DNA of 22,197 nucleotides from an uncultured Fenollaria sp. (lineage in GTDB: Bacteria; Bacillota; Clostridia; Tissierellales; Peptoniphilaceae), in NCBI RefSeq assembly GCF_934202865.1, contig NZ_CAKPYL010000017.1, positions 1 to 22,197 on the forward strand, in the 5' to 3' direction. Shown here piece by piece: positions 1 to 10,101 of the stretch. The notes under the pieces were generated by a model. It worked only from the letters and a program-made list of their open reading frames with translations, was not told where the DNA came from and ran no database searches. Both the position numbers and the translations under genes were made by a program. The stretch's first letter is position 1, and the number at the start of each line of letters is the position of its first letter.

Positions 1-1
1 C

Positions 2-3000
2 TTAAATAGCAATAAGTCAGATATTGTTAATAACAAACTAGCGGTAGAAGTAGCACAGCTAGATGGTAAAACTGCAGAAGAGATTGTAAAAAATCCTGAT
101 ATGCCAAAGCTTTATACCATGCGTGCAGATTACAAGGTGCCAAGAAATGATGAGGAGATTGTTGGCTTTCAGCCGTATATAGCTACTGTCGGTGATGATG
201 AATACACATACACTGACATAGACGGCAAAGCTGGATTAAAAGTTTTAACAGATGCAGAAAAATCTAAGATAGACAAAAAAATAAAATTGCCAGATATTGA
301 TGGTTATACTTCACCTACACCAAGCTTTAATGTAAATTATGATTACATTAAAAAGAATGCGGACAAAGGTAATTTGGATGGCAATGAACAAAAAGGTGAG
401 CATCCATATATTTATGAGCCAAAGCAAGGCACTATAAGGATAAAACATACTTTTCAAATGCTCGCAGACCTAGGAGAATATGGTGTTAGGGACGGAGATG
501 CTAATTATATTTATACAAGCCAAACAGGTGTTACAGGAACATCTGTCACTATAAAAGCATTGGACGGAGATAAGATTAAAGGATATGTTCCTGAAGTCAA
601 TGTACTTACAACACAAGTGCCACAAAATTCAGCTGATTTCGAGATAGAAATGCGTTACAACCGCGCTATCTTTGATGTAAATTTTGATACAGATGGCGGA
701 ACTGATTTACCGGGTATGACATTATTCTATGGACAAACCATTCCAAAATTAAATTTTGATATTGAAAAGCTGGGATCAACTCTACAAGGCTGGAAGGTAA
801 ATAAGGATATAAATTATACGGACAAGGCAGGAACTAAACAAACTCTTTCTAAAGAGACTCTTATTACAGAAGCAGATTTTAAAGCGGATGGAAAGTTCCA
901 AGACGGTATAAAATATGCTATGCCAGCAGAAAGCCTTACTTTTACTGCTCAGTGGACTGAAAATAAAACAGCAGAATACGTAATCCAATTTTGGACTGAA
1001 AAACCAGATTACGATGACAAAGATGCCTCTCTTCCTTTGCGTGAACGCTACGATTTTATTGGTGCAAGAAGAGTAGACAATGCTGAAACAGGCTCTAAAC
1101 CGATTCTTACTAATTTAGATATCCATGGCATAACCTTCCCAGATTTAAATGACGGAAGATTGGAAAAGGCTCAAAATGATTCAAATGAATTTGACAGATA
1201 TTACTTCTTAAATGAAAAATTGACCAAAGTTCAAAACGCCTCAGAAGATGATCCTAACGTTCAAAAATCTGTATTATCCACAGGCGAAACTGTCTACAAC
1301 GTCTACTACGACCGCAGAGTCTACACCCTTTACTTTACAGCTGCTAATGAAATTACAGATAATGATCCATTAAGCTACTGGCCGACTATAACAAGAGATG
1401 GACAAGTCATAGGAAAAGAAGGGAACCCATATAAAGTAGATGTTCGCTTCAACCAAAGCTTAGATAAAATATGGCCAAAGGATGCAGAAGTTTCAAATCT
1501 TCCGGATATAGAAGGGACGCTTGGAGACGCGGGCTTAATAGGCTGGTATATTAATAGTAACGAGATGTATTCAGGAATTTTTCGCGACACACCGCCTTAT
1601 CGCTTAAGTGCAGAAGATTTTATTGACAGTGAAGATGTAGAGACCTTGGGAAATGGTCACGGAGATAAAATACCCCTAGGAGAAAATCAAACAAAAGATA
1701 GGGACAAATATGAGATTTCCCTTGGAGCGACATCATATGAGAATGCCATTGTCCACCACATTGACTTCATAAAAGATGATTTCGATGGCAAAGAGCAAAT
1801 AGATTATAACCTTTCCTATTGGAAGAGTGACACAGCTACATATCCTTATGACTTTATTTTGCCTCATCTTCAAGGCTTTACCCTTAAAAAAGAGACAAGG
1901 GTAGCAGAATGGGTAGGCACTAAAAAAGTTGGGGATATAAAGAAAACTTTTGATGAATTAAATGCAGAGAGAAATGCAAAGACACCTTTTAGAAGCGATG
2001 CTGACAAGATTCAATATATCGATAGATTTCCCTGGAGTACAAGCAAAGAAACATCTCCTGATGGTACACTTGTGGATAAATCATTTAAAGGGAAAAATGC
2101 CTACAATTTTGCAAACTATTCTCGCAATAGTTACAAATTAAAATTAAACAATGACCCGAAGACAGTAAAAAACGACAATGAATATGGTCAAGGTAATATT
2201 TTAGATGTGCCTTATGAAATGCCACTAAATGATTTGAAATTAGATACAGGCCATGCACCTAAAAAACCTGATTGGGTACCTGAGGATTGGGGCTTCTTAG
2301 GCTGGGCACTAGATCCTGCCGGAGAAAACTTGATAAAAAAGGGCAATGAAACTAAACTTCACTACGACCAAGTACTTTATGCCAAGTGGGGAGAACCAGA
2401 GACAATTTGGAGGGTAAAATTTGATCCAAATGGTGGAAGTTTAAGAAATTTAAGCACAGAAAATATTTCTGATGAATCTAAAAAACTTGAAATAGATGGC
2501 AAAGTCCACACTTATCCAGAAAAAGTAACTAATGAAGAGAATACATTCAATATTGTTCACAAGATGACTCTTAAAGAGCCACAAGATGCTACTAAGACTA
2601 TTATTGAACCAACTAGGGATGGATATAATTTTGCTGGTTGGGAATATGTAAAATATACAAAAGATGCAAATGGCAATGACACTAAAACTGAAGACACTAC
2701 TTACAAAGATTTATATAAAGTACCTGAAATGTATCACTTTGGCAACAAAGTTGTAGGTAATGTTCATCTTAGAGCAATTTGGAACAAACAAGACCTTGTA
2801 ACAGTAAAGGCAATACACCACTTCTTGAATGCAGATTATAGCGAAAAATCTAATGAAGTACAAAATCTCTATAACAGGAGGGTTGGCTCATACACAACAG
2901 GCCTTGGAAGTAGACAAGGTGATAAGTATCTCTTAGTTCCACAAGCTGAGTGGGATGCGCTTTATAACGCAAATGCTGATTATCAAACTTATAAGGATGA

Positions 3001-6000
3001 AACAACTAGAGAAAATTCCTATAACCAAATTTTAAGAGTTGAGCCAGAAGAAATTAAAAATCAAAACACAGGAGCAATGGTAGCTAATCCTAAGGCAAAG
3101 GACAACCGCTTTGAATTCTTCTACAGACCATTTAAAGAAAGAGTCTATGATGTAAACTATCTTGATGAAAGAGGAAAAACAGACGTTGAAGCCTTTATGA
3201 CTCAAGCTCAAGATGCTTATAAAGCTATAAAAGACAATAATTCTATGACTCCTGAAGAAAAGAGTACTGCTTATAAAAAACTTCTTGCAGATAACAAAGC
3301 TGCTTTTGCAAAGATAAAAGATAAATACGCCATTGTTACAAGCGAAAAAGTAGTAAATGGCAAGCGTTATTACGATGCTAGAAATTACAGGCAAATTCCT
3401 GGTTGGGTATTAAATGATAAGCCACAACAACAGTTATTCTTTGACATTTATGAAGACACAGACACCTTTGCAGGTATTAATGAAACAGGACTTGATGAAA
3501 TAAACTTTTTCTACAAGGACGTAAGAGTAATTGAAGTTAAAGATCCAAAAGATCCAGTTCCAGATGGGTATGTAAGAGTAACATTCAAAGCTGAAAAGGG
3601 CGGATCATTTACAGACGACAAATATAATCCAGTTACAGAGCTTTATTATGATGTAATAGTTGAACTAAAATCAGATAATCTTCCAGTTCCAGAATTATTA
3701 AAAGAAGGCGCTGACAAAGAAGAAGGCAAGTATTACATCACACCAGACAATGGCAAGAAATTTACTAAGTGGGACAATAAAGCCTTATTAAACAAAAACA
3801 CAATTATTGATAATACTGCTAAAGACTTCTATGTATTCACAGCCTATTTCGAATGGTCGGGTTTAACAGCTAATGGCATGGTTATGACTGAAGCTTATAA
3901 AGATCCGAATAACACTTGGACAAATGACTTTGCTCCTACTATTGACCAATTAAAGAAACAATTAGTTTGGAAGGAAAATGATGTAGAAAAACCACTTCCA
4001 GAAGGAACTGAAATAAAATTATACGATGATAAAGGCAATGAATTAACAAGTGACGAGCAAGTCTATGAACTAGTTAAAGAACTAAACAAAGCAGATAAAG
4101 AAGAGCTTATTCGTACAGTAAACGTCACAGCTAAAGTTAATTTTAGAGATCAAAAGACTAAAGATGAAAAAATTAAAGCTTTAGAAGAAGATATTAAAAA
4201 TCTTAACACACAATTAACAACAGCTAAAGAAGAGCTAGATAAGCTAAAAGCAGATAAACCACAAGATACAGAAAAAATTGAAGAAAAAGAAAAAGAAGTT
4301 CAAAGCCTAGAAAAACAAATAAGTGACAAAACTGCTCAAATTGAAAAAATAAAAGCGGGTAAAGATACTCAAGAGCTTGATATACCAATAACAGTATACA
4401 AAAATGTTTATGAAGCACTTACAACAGGAGAAAAACCATTATTCCTATCTGAAGCTGAAAAAGGCGAATTAAAGGATATTACTGGCGACTATGTTAAAGT
4501 AACCGTAAATCCTACAGGAAAACCAGGAGATAAAGATTCTAAGATTTATTATGTCAATAAAAATGCTTGGGTAGAAATTCCTGAAATTAAATTGACTGAT
4601 GAGGAAAAAGCAAAATTAGGCTTTACTCGCTGGACTTCTGATAATGACGCAGTAAATACAGATGGAGCATATATATTTGAAAAAGAAAATGTAAAACAAA
4701 GATATAAGTTCACAAAAGACACTATAATTCAACCGGATTTTTCAAAAGATGTAGTTGAACAAGATGATCCAAATAAGAAACCTGATGTACCTGATAATTT
4801 TGTAAAAGTTATTGTTACAACACAAGAAGATGATATAGAAAAAGCTACAGAAGAAACAAAATTCGAAAGAACTTTCTGGGTTAATCCTACAAAGGAAGTA
4901 ACTATCCCGGTTAGTGATCCAACAGGCGATACTGCTAAAGATGATCAAGGAAATGTAGTTACAGACGCCGCAGGAAATGAAATTAAATGGGTATTTAAAG
5001 AGTGGTCAAGTCCATTGACAGCTACTTTTACAGATAAAGAAACTAAAATTAATGCTAAATATGAAACAACAGTTCCTGAGCCAAGTGCTGAAGCAGGCCT
5101 TGTTGAGACTTATGTAGGCAGAGAGCCTGAGCTTGATGATTATGAAAAAGCTATTAAGATGATGCTTGGAGAAAGTGATTTATCATTCGACAAAAACGTT
5201 TCAAGCTTTGAAATCACTAAAGACCCTGATGTAAGTAAACCATGCATGAGTGAAGCAAAGGTTAAAGTTGAGTTTAACAACGGACAAGTAAAAGAAATTA
5301 CAGTTCCAGTTAAGGTACATGCGAACATCTATCCAGGAGACAACAATGGCAATAAAACACCCGATGTGCCAGAGGACTATGTTAAAGTAACAGTTAATCC
5401 TAAAGCATATGAAGAGTATACTCAACAAATTAAAGTATATTATGTAAATCCAAAAGTTAAAGTCAAAATACCAGAGCTTGTAATCCAAGACTCAGACATA
5501 GAAAGATATGGCTTTAAAAAGTGGACAACAAATAATAATATTATAAACTTACTAGATCCTGAAGAGGTTTACGACTTTACAAAAGAGTATCAATTTACAG
5601 TAGAAACAGAAATTTATGCCTTCTATGAAAAAAATGGAGATCCTGAAATTCACATAGGCTTTGAAGCTCATGAGATTGTTAAAAACATTGGAGATAAAGT
5701 TTCTGTTCAAGAATATAAAGATGCTTTAATAATTCCAAAAGATGCTGAAGGAAAAGACATTGCTGAAGTAAAAGGCATAAACATATTGGACGATCCAGAC
5801 ACAAGCAAAGAAGGTTACACTACTGCTAAGATACAAGTTGTTTATAACGATGGAAAGACAGAAGAACTTATAGTTTTAGTAAAAGTATTACCTGATTATG
5901 TCGAACAAACTGACCCAGATGATCCAACAACAAAACCTGATGTACCAGACAATTTTGTAAAAGTCATTGTTGATAAGACTGAAAATGCAGAACTTCAACA

Positions 6001-7279
6001 AGATGAAAAACAAATTCAAACTTTCTGGGTTAATCCTGATAAAATAGTTACTATTCCAGTTAAAAATCCTACAGGAAAAGTTGTAAATAAAGGAGATGGA
6101 ACAAAAGATTTCACATGGTTATTTACAGGTTGGGATAAGGAATTAACTCAACAATTTACAGACAAAGAAACAACTATTACAGCACAGTACACTAAAGATT
6201 TTGGGAATTTACCAGAAGTGAAACCTATTCCTGAAGCCAAGGGTGGATTTATATACACTGAATTAGGAAGACCTATTAGTGATAATGATTACAAGAGAGA
6301 AATCACATTGCCTGATGGATATAGTTTCGACACAGGAACTACACTTGAGATGGTAGAAAAAACTGCTCCAAACATTAATAGGAATGGCCGTTATAATGTA
6401 GATTTCTGGGTAACTTATCCAGATGGATCTGCACAGTTAGTAGAAGTTTTAGTTTATGTTGGAGAAGCTCGTCCAGAACCACAACCAAGCGAACCACAAA
6501 TCATTTACAGAGACAGAATCGTAGAAAAAGAAAAGATAGTTGAAAAGATTGTTAAGATCAAAGATAACGAAAGACTGAAGGAACCAAGATACATGCAAGG
6601 CTACAACGGCAAGTTTAGACCATATGACGGCTTAAGAAGGTCTGAAGCTGCTCAAATCTTAGCAAACGCCCTTAAGGCTGACGGTTATGATTACGATCCA
6701 TACTACCCTATAAGCTACACAGACGTTGGTGACACTTGGTATACAGAAGCTGTTAGAATAGTTTCTCAAGCAGGCGTTTTCCAAGGATATAACGATGGAA
6801 CATTCAAACCAGAAGGTAAGATCACTAGAGCTGAGTGGGTGGCAACACTTAGAAGGTTCCAAGACTTAAAGAAGGTTAGTGGCAATGACATGGGCTTAAG
6901 CATAGGTCAATTGGCTACTGAAGAGATAGAAGCAGCATATCAAGCTGGTTGGCTAGATGTATACACATCAGGCATAGCAAACTTCGATGCGAATGCGCCT
7001 ATCACTAGACAAGAAGTAGCTGCTGTATCTAACAAGGCCTTCGACAGAGTTCTTGACAAAGTCTACTTACAAAGAAATGTTAAGAACATGATTAATTACA
7101 AAGACATCAACTCAAGCATGCCTCTATATGAAGACATCTTATGTGCAAGCAACACATTATTGACAGATGGTAAGTATTATAAGGCAAACACTATCATCCT
7201 AGATAATCTAACATTTAATATTGTTACCGATGAGCTAGTAATATTTCAAAAGAAATTTCAGTACAACGTTATTAGATAA
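2..7279 (+). CDS. Giant S-layer-homology cell-surface protein, 5' end outside window
   Basis: The frame is open from base 2, with 33 codons before the first ATG at 101, so this is the 3' part of a longer gene; 2425 residues are visible. InlB/Listeria-Bacteroides-type repeats (FD-NGG start, GW in the middle, AKW or AQW end) lie near 671-960 and 2417-2790. A coiled coil rich in Lys and Glu spans about 4148-4365. From 4480 to 6460 there are two kinds of 'VKV' module and three Rib-like domains, in the order A-B-Rib-A-Rib-B-Rib. A charged linker with repeated I-V-E-K-E/I units (6490-6570) leads to SLH repeats (about 6590-7150), which in this family bind secondary wall polymers. No LPXTG motif is seen. 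Inferred role: a long wall-anchored stalk or adhesin. The SLH and InlB calls are secure; the ligand is unknown. Confidence 0.9.
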   Translation, partial: LNSNKSDIVNNKLAVEVAQLDGKTAEEIVKNPDMPKLYTMRADYKVPRNDEEIVGFQPYIATVGDDEYTYTDIDGKAGLKVLTDAEKSKIDKKIKLPDIDGYTSPTPSFNVNYDYIKKNADKGNLDGNEQKGEHPYIYEPKQGTIRIKHTFQMLADLGEYGVRDGDANYIYTSQTGVTGTSVTIKALDGDKIKGYVPEVNVLTTQVPQNSADFEIEMRYNRAIFDVNFDTDGGTDLPGMTLFYGQTIPKLNFDIEKLGSTLQGWKVNKDINYTDKAGTKQTLSKETLITEADFKADGKFQDGIKYAMPAESLTFTAQWTENKTAEYVIQFWTEKPDYDDKDASLPLRERYDFIGARRVDNAETGSKPILTNLDIHGITFPDLNDGRLEKAQNDSNEFDRYYFLNEKLTKVQNASEDDPNVQKSVLSTGETVYNVYYDRRVYTLYFTAANEITDNDPLSYWPTITRDGQVIGKEGNPYKVDVRFNQSLDKIWPKDAEVSNLPDIEGTLGDAGLIGWYINSNEMYSGIFRDTPPYRLSAEDFIDSEDVETLGNGHGDKIPLGENQTKDRDKYEISLGATSYENAIVHHIDFIKDDFDGKEQIDYNLSYWKSDTATYPYDFILPHLQGFTLKKETRVAEWVGTKKVGDIKKTFDELNAERNAKTPFRSDADKIQYIDRFPWSTSKETSPDGTLVDKSFKGKNAYNFANYSRNSYKLKLNNDPKTVKNDNEYGQGNILDVPYEMPLNDLKLDTGHAPKKPDWVPEDWGFLGWALDPAGENLIKKGNETKLHYDQVLYAKWGEPETIWRVKFDPNGGSLRNLSTENISDESKKLEIDGKVHTYPEKVTNEENTFNIVHKMTLKEPQDATKTIIEPTRDGYNFAGWEYVKYTKDANGNDTKTEDTTYKDLYKVPEMYHFGNKVVGNVHLRAIWNKQDLVTVKAIHHFLNADYSEKSNEVQNLYNRRVGSYTTGLGSRQGDKYLLVPQAEWDALYNANADYQTYKDETTRENSYNQILRVEPEEIKNQNTGAMVANPKAKDNRFEFFYRPFKERVYDVNYLDERGKTDVEAFMTQAQDAYKAIKDNNSMTPEEKSTAYKKLLADNKAAFAKIKDKYAIVTSEKVVNGKRYYDARNYRQIPGWVLNDKPQQQLFFDIYEDTDTFAGINETGLDEINFFYKDVRVIEVKDPKDPVPDGYVRVTFKAEKGGSFTDDKYNPVTELYYDVIVELKSDNLPVPELLKEGADKEEGKYYITPDNGKKFTKWDNKALLNKNTIIDNTAKDFYVFTAYFEWSGLTANGMVMTEAYKDPNNTWTNDFAPTIDQLKKQLVWKENDVEKPLPEGTEIKLYDDKGNELTSDEQVYELVKELNKADKEELIRTVNVTAKVNFRDQKTKDEKIKALEEDIKNLNTQLTTAKEELDKLKADKPQDTEKIEEKEKEVQSLEKQISDKTAQIEKIKAGKDTQELDIPITVYKNVYEALTTGEKPLFLSEAEKGELKDITGDYVKVTVNPTGKPGDKDSKIYYVNKNAWVEIPEIKLTDEEKAKLGFTRWTSDNDAVNTDGAYIFEKENVKQRYKFTKDTIIQPDFSKDVVEQDDPNKKPDVPDNFVKVIVTTQEDDIEKATEETKFERTFWVNPTKEVTIPVSDPTGDTAKDDQGNVVTDAAGNEIKWVFKEWSSPLTATFTDKETKINAKYETTVPEPSAEAGLVETYVGREPELDDYEKAIKMMLGESDLSFDKNVSSFEITKDPDVSKPCMSEAKVKVEFNNGQVKEITVPVKVHANIYPGDNNGNKTPDVPEDYVKVTVNPKAYEEYTQQIKVYYVNPKVKVKIPELVIQDSDIERYGFKKWTTNNNIINLLDPEEVYDFTKEYQFTVETEIYAFYEKNGDPEIHIGFEAHEIVKNIGDKVSVQEYKDALIIPKDAEGKDIAEVKGINILDDPDTSKEGYTTAKIQVVYNDGKTEELIVLVKVLPDYVEQTDPDDPTTKPDVPDNFVKVIVDKTENAELQQDEKQIQTFWVNPDKIVTIPVKNPTGKVVNKGDGTKDFTWLFTGWDKELTQQFTDKETTITAQYTKDFGNLPEVKPIPEAKGGFIYTELGRPISDNDYKREITLPDGYSFDTGTTLEMVEKTAPNINRNGRYNVDFWVTYPDGSAQLVEVLVYVGEARPEPQPSEPQIIYRDRIVEKEKIVEKIVKIKDNERLKEPRYMQGYNGKFRPYDGLRRSEAAQILANALKADGYDYDPYYPISYTDVGDTWYTEAVRIVSQAGVFQGYNDGTFKPEGKITRAEWVATLRRFQDLKKVSGNDMGLSIGQLATEEIEAAYQAGWLDVYTSGIANFDANAPITRQEVAAVSNKAFDRVLDKVYLQRNVKNMINYKDINSSMPLYEDILCASNTLLTDGKYYKANTIILDNLTFNIVTDELVIFQKKFQYNVIR

Positions 7280-7288
7280 GTTTAGAAT

Positions 7289-7325
7289 AAGAGTGCGTAT
7301 CAAAGGATATGCACTCTTTTCTTAT
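7289..7325 (+). terminator. Rho-independent terminator after the giant SLH gene
   Basis: A 13-bp stem (7289-7301 with 7306-7318, one G-T pair) and an AAAG loop are followed by TTTTCTT. It begins 9 bases after the stop codon. Confidence 0.9.
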
Positions 7326-7437
7326 GTGATGGTAGATAATCAAGGCAATTGATTCAAGTAAAAATATTTAAAAAAATAATTAATTTTAGCATAGTAATGG
7401 TTTAAATGGGGTATAAAGAAATAAAGGAGGTATATTT

Positions 7438-8109
7438 ATGAATTACTTAGTTTTAATCGGCGTACTGCTAATAGTTGTCGGCTTTGCACTAAAGCTTGAC
7501 GTTGTAGCAGTCGTTTTGATATCTGGCCTAGTAACTGGCTTGGTATCAGGTATGTCATTAGTAGAGGTCTTAGATCTTATAGGAAAGGGCTTTGTAACAA
7601 ACAGATACATGTCACTTTTCTTCCTAAGTCTACCACTAATCGCTATCATGGAAAGGTACGGTCTTAAGGACAGAGCGGCTGAAGCCATCAAGAAGATCAA
7701 ATCAGCAAGCGCAGGCGGCGTAGTTGGTTTATACATCTTAATTAGATGGGTGGCAGCTATATTCTCTTTAAGACTTGGTGGACACGTTCAATTCGTTAGA
7801 CCACTTATATTACCTATGGCTGAAGGTGCTGCAGCAAAAACTGTTGACCTGTCAGAAAAGAAATTAGAAGAGCTTAAGGGACTTGCAGGTGCCGCAGAAA
7901 ACTACGGAAACTTCTTCGGACAAAACATCTTCCCTGTAGCGAGCGGCGTTTTATTAATTCAAGGTACACTAGCAGGAGCTGGTTATGAAGTTACTAACGC
8001 TGAAATCGCTCAAAGCTCAATACTAGCCGGTGTTGCAATGGTGATTTTATCACTAGTACAATGCTACCTATTTGAAAAAAGTTTAAGAAAGGAGCTTAAG
8101 AATGTTTAA
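7438..8109 (+). CDS. DUF969 membrane protein, putative 5-oxoproline permease subunit
   Basis: This 223-residue integral membrane protein has about six hydrophobic segments (roughly residues 4-18, 21-39, 58-71, 93-111, 158-181, 193-212). The sequence and the gene order DUF969-DUF979-pcp match a conserved Firmicutes arrangement in which the pair is annotated as a two-subunit 5-oxoproline transporter. That function is known mainly from context, so transport of pyroglutamate or pyroglutamyl peptides is inference here. The ATG is preceded by a strong AAAGGAGG about 7 bases away. The gene overlaps the next one by 8 bases, which suggests translational coupling and a complex of the two products. A TATAAA at 7412 could be its -10 box, but no good -35 box is seen. 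Confidence 0.88.
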   Translation: MNYLVLIGVLLIVVGFALKLDVVAVVLISGLVTGLVSGMSLVEVLDLIGKGFVTNRYMSLFFLSLPLIAIMERYGLKDRAAEAIKKIKSASAGGVVGLYILIRWVAAIFSLRLGGHVQFVRPLILPMAEGAAAKTVDLSEKKLEELKGLAGAAENYGNFFGQNIFPVASGVLLIQGTLAGAGYEVTNAEIAQSSILAGVAMVILSLVQCYLFEKSLRKELKNV

Positions 8110-9100
8110 ATTTATTTATGCTAATTCAGCTATGGTTGACGAAGTCATCTACATTCTATGTGGTATCGTCTGCATTATGACTGGAATTAGAGGCTTAAAG
8201 AATAAAAAAGCTCCTATCGGTACATTTCTTTTCTGGACACTTTTAGGTATACTTTTTGGAGCAGGTAAGTTTATTATCGACAGTTTTGAACATGGCGGAG
8301 CCATCATCGGCGGCTGCTTGATGCTACTAGGAGCACTAACACTTACAAATCAAGTACAAATAGGTGAGTTCGATTCTCAATCAGAAGAACAAAAAGTTGC
8401 TTACGGAAAAAAGGTTGGCAACAAGATATTCATACCAGCCCTTGCAATAGGTGTCATCGCCATGATCATGGCGCAATTCAAGAGTTTTAAAGTAGCTGTT
8501 GATGTAAAAGATGGCGCAGATGTCTTCTTCGGATTCTCATCGGCTCAAACACTTGGTATATCATCAGTACTTGCCATCATCATTGCGCTTATCATTACAA
8601 AGGCAAAATTTTCTGAAACAAAGGAAGATACAGCTAAGATGCTTATGCAAATAGGCAGTTCATCGCTACTTCCTCAACTACTTGGAGCACTAGGAACAGT
8701 ATTCGCAGCGGCGGGTGTTGGCGAAATCATCGGTTCAGGCGTTTCAGCTGTAGTGCCACCTGAAGCAAAAGTATTAGGCGTAATCGCTTATTGCGTTGGT
8801 ATGGTAGTCTTTACTATGATTATGGGTAATGCCTTCGCAGCATTTACAGTTATTACACTTGGCGTTGGCGTTCCATTTGTCATTGCCAATGGCGGTAACC
8901 CTGCCATCATAGGCGCACTTGGTATGACTTGCGGCTATTGCGGTACATTACTAACACCTATGGCAGCAAACTTCAATATAGTTCCAGGAGCTATACTTGA
9001 AACAAAAGATAAATACACTATAATCAAGGCACAAGCACCAGTTGCTATACCTTTAATAGTAGTACACATTATATTAATGTTATTGATTGGATTTAGATAA
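8102..9100 (+). CDS. DUF979 membrane protein, putative 5-oxoproline permease subunit
   Basis: This 332-residue polytopic membrane protein has roughly nine or ten hydrophobic stretches, with Gly-rich segments near the C-terminus (around '[13 protein letters not shown]' and '[18 protein letters not shown]') that look like the core of a permease. It is the usual partner of DUF969. The ATG at 8102 lies within the last codons of the previous gene (8-base overlap) and has an AAAGGAGC ribosome site inside that gene. The peptidase gene follows 32 bases downstream, so all three genes are probably one transcript. The likely job is uptake or release of 5-oxoproline or pyroglutamyl peptides across the cytoplasmic membrane. 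Family membership is secure; the substrate is inferred from context. Confidence 0.88.
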   Translation: MFKFIYANSAMVDEVIYILCGIVCIMTGIRGLKNKKAPIGTFLFWTLLGILFGAGKFIIDSFEHGGAIIGGCLMLLGALTLTNQVQIGEFDSQSEEQKVAYGKKVGNKIFIPALAIGVIAMIMAQFKSFKVAVDVKDGADVFFGFSSAQTLGISSVLAIIIALIITKAKFSETKEDTAKMLMQIGSSSLLPQLLGALGTVFAAAGVGEIIGSGVSAVVPPEAKVLGVIAYCVGMVVFTMIMGNAFAAFTVITLGVGVPFVIANGGNPAIIGALGMTCGYCGTLLTPMAANFNIVPGAILETKDKYTIIKAQAPVAIPLIVVHIILMLLIGFR

Positions 9101-9132
9101 AAATAGAAGAAATTTTGGAAGGAGACGATATT

Positions 9133-9774
9133 TTGAAGATATTAGTAACAGGCTTTGACCCATTTGGCGGAGAAAAGATAAATCCAGCGATTGAATCAGT
9201 AAAAAAATTACCAGACACTATTGCAGGAGCTGAGATAATTAAGCTAGAGATACCTACTGTAATAGGTAAATCTGTTGACAAGATCAAAGCAAAGATTGAA
9301 GAAGTGCATCCAGATGTTGTTTTATCCATCGGTCAAGCGGGTGGCAGACCAGATATCACTGTTGAAAGAGTCGGCATCAACTGCGACGACTGCAGAATTA
9401 AGGACAACGAAGGCAATCAACCAATAGATGAAAAGGTAGCTGAAGATGGCCCTGCAGCATATTTCTCGACGCTTCCAATCAAGGCTATGGTGAAAAATAT
9501 ACAAGAAGGTGGCGTGCCAGCAAGCGTTTCAAACACAGCAGGAACCTTCATTTGCAATCACGTTCTTTATGGCGTAGCTCACATACAAGCTACTAAGCAT
9601 CCTGAGATGAGAACTGGTTTTATACACATACCATTCTTGCCAGAACAAGTAGTTGACAAGAGGAACATGCCATCGATGGCGCTAGAGACTATTGTTAAGG
9701 GAATTACTTTGGCAATAGAAGCGATTGTAAATACAAAAGAAGATATTAGAATCACAGGCGGAGCCACTCATTAA
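9133..9774 (+). CDS. pcp: Pyrrolidone-carboxylate peptidase (pyroglutamyl-peptidase I)
   Basis: This cytoplasmic cysteine peptidase (family C15) removes N-terminal pyroglutamate from peptides. With a TTG start at 9133 the protein is 213 residues, the normal family length; AAGGAG lies about 8 bases upstream. An in-frame TTG at 9115 would add six residues and overlap the ribosome site, so it is rejected. The catalytic triad is visible as Glu78 (in [13 protein letters not shown]), Cys141 (in [10 protein letters not shown]) and His165 (in GFIHIPFLP). The N-terminal VTGFDPFGG is a family hallmark. It is the last gene of the operon with the DUF969/DUF979 permease, which fits a route that cleaves pyroglutamyl peptides and moves the freed 5-oxoproline. 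Confidence 0.97.
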   Translation: MKILVTGFDPFGGEKINPAIESVKKLPDTIAGAEIIKLEIPTVIGKSVDKIKAKIEEVHPDVVLSIGQAGGRPDITVERVGINCDDCRIKDNEGNQPIDEKVAEDGPAAYFSTLPIKAMVKNIQEGGVPASVSNTAGTFICNHVLYGVAHIQATKHPEMRTGFIHIPFLPEQVVDKRNMPSMALETIVKGITLAIEAIVNTKEDIRITGGATH

Positions 9775-9780
9775 TTCTTA

Positions 9781-9890
9781 AAAAAATCGCGCCTGAAGCT
9801 TGTAACGAATGAAGACATATCCTCGATGTACTCACTTGTACTACTCCGGTATGTCTCATTCTAAACTTCGCTTCATCCATCGATTTTTTC
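9781..9890. repeat. Imperfect palindromic intergenic repeat (~110 bases)
   Basis: The ends AAAAAATCG (9781-9789) and CGATTTTTT (9881-9889) are exact inverted copies. Inside, GAAG/CTTC, GAATG/CATTC, AGAC/GTCT, ATA-CC/GG-TAT and GTAC/GTAC (loop TCACTT near the centre) pair in order, giving one long bulged hairpin. Both ends carry T or A runs, so it may also stop transcription in either direction. Read on the minus strand it gives a short ORF beginning MDEAKFRMRHTGVV. From memory, similar spurious small ORFs occur in related anaerobes, which suggests a dispersed family like REP or MITE elements. No second copy is in the window. Confidence 0.6.
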
Positions 9891-9933
9891 TACAGAATAA
9901 ACAGAATTAAAAATATTTATTAAAAAACCATAT

Positions 9934-9971
9934 TACCCTCTGCAATATCACATTGTGGAGGGTATTTTTTT
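9934..9971 (+). terminator. Strong hairpin terminator between pcp and the DUF2871 gene
   Basis: A 13-bp stem (9934-9946 with 9952-9964, two G-T pairs) with a 5-base loop is followed by seven T. Five to six A just upstream (about 9922-9927) could let it also work on the other strand. Confidence 0.88.
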
Positions 9972-10012
9972 AATATGCTATTCATCAATTATTAAGTTTA
10001 TAAAATAAAATT

Positions 10013-10041
10013 TTGACAAAGTGTCTTACTCGTGATATAAT
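10013..10041 (+). promoter_or_regulatory. Sigma-A promoter of the DUF2871 gene
   Basis: A consensus TTGACA (10013-10018) and consensus TATAAT (10036-10041) are 17 bases apart, about 60 bases before the start codon. An inverted repeat (ATATAG at 10061, CTATAT at 10080) lies in the predicted leader. Confidence 0.88.
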
Positions 10042-10101
10042 CATATTTACATTATTTATTATATAGCTATTTAGTATAACTATATAAGAAAGGGGATTAA
10101 T

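Noticed and set aside
9115..9132. Upstream TTG start for pcp
   Set aside because: It overlaps the AAGGAG ribosome site and would add six residues not expected in the family.
9781..9890. Minus-strand small ORF starting MDEAKFRMRHTGVV
   Set aside because: It lies wholly on the palindromic repeat, has no ribosome site, and reads on into the antisense of pcp.
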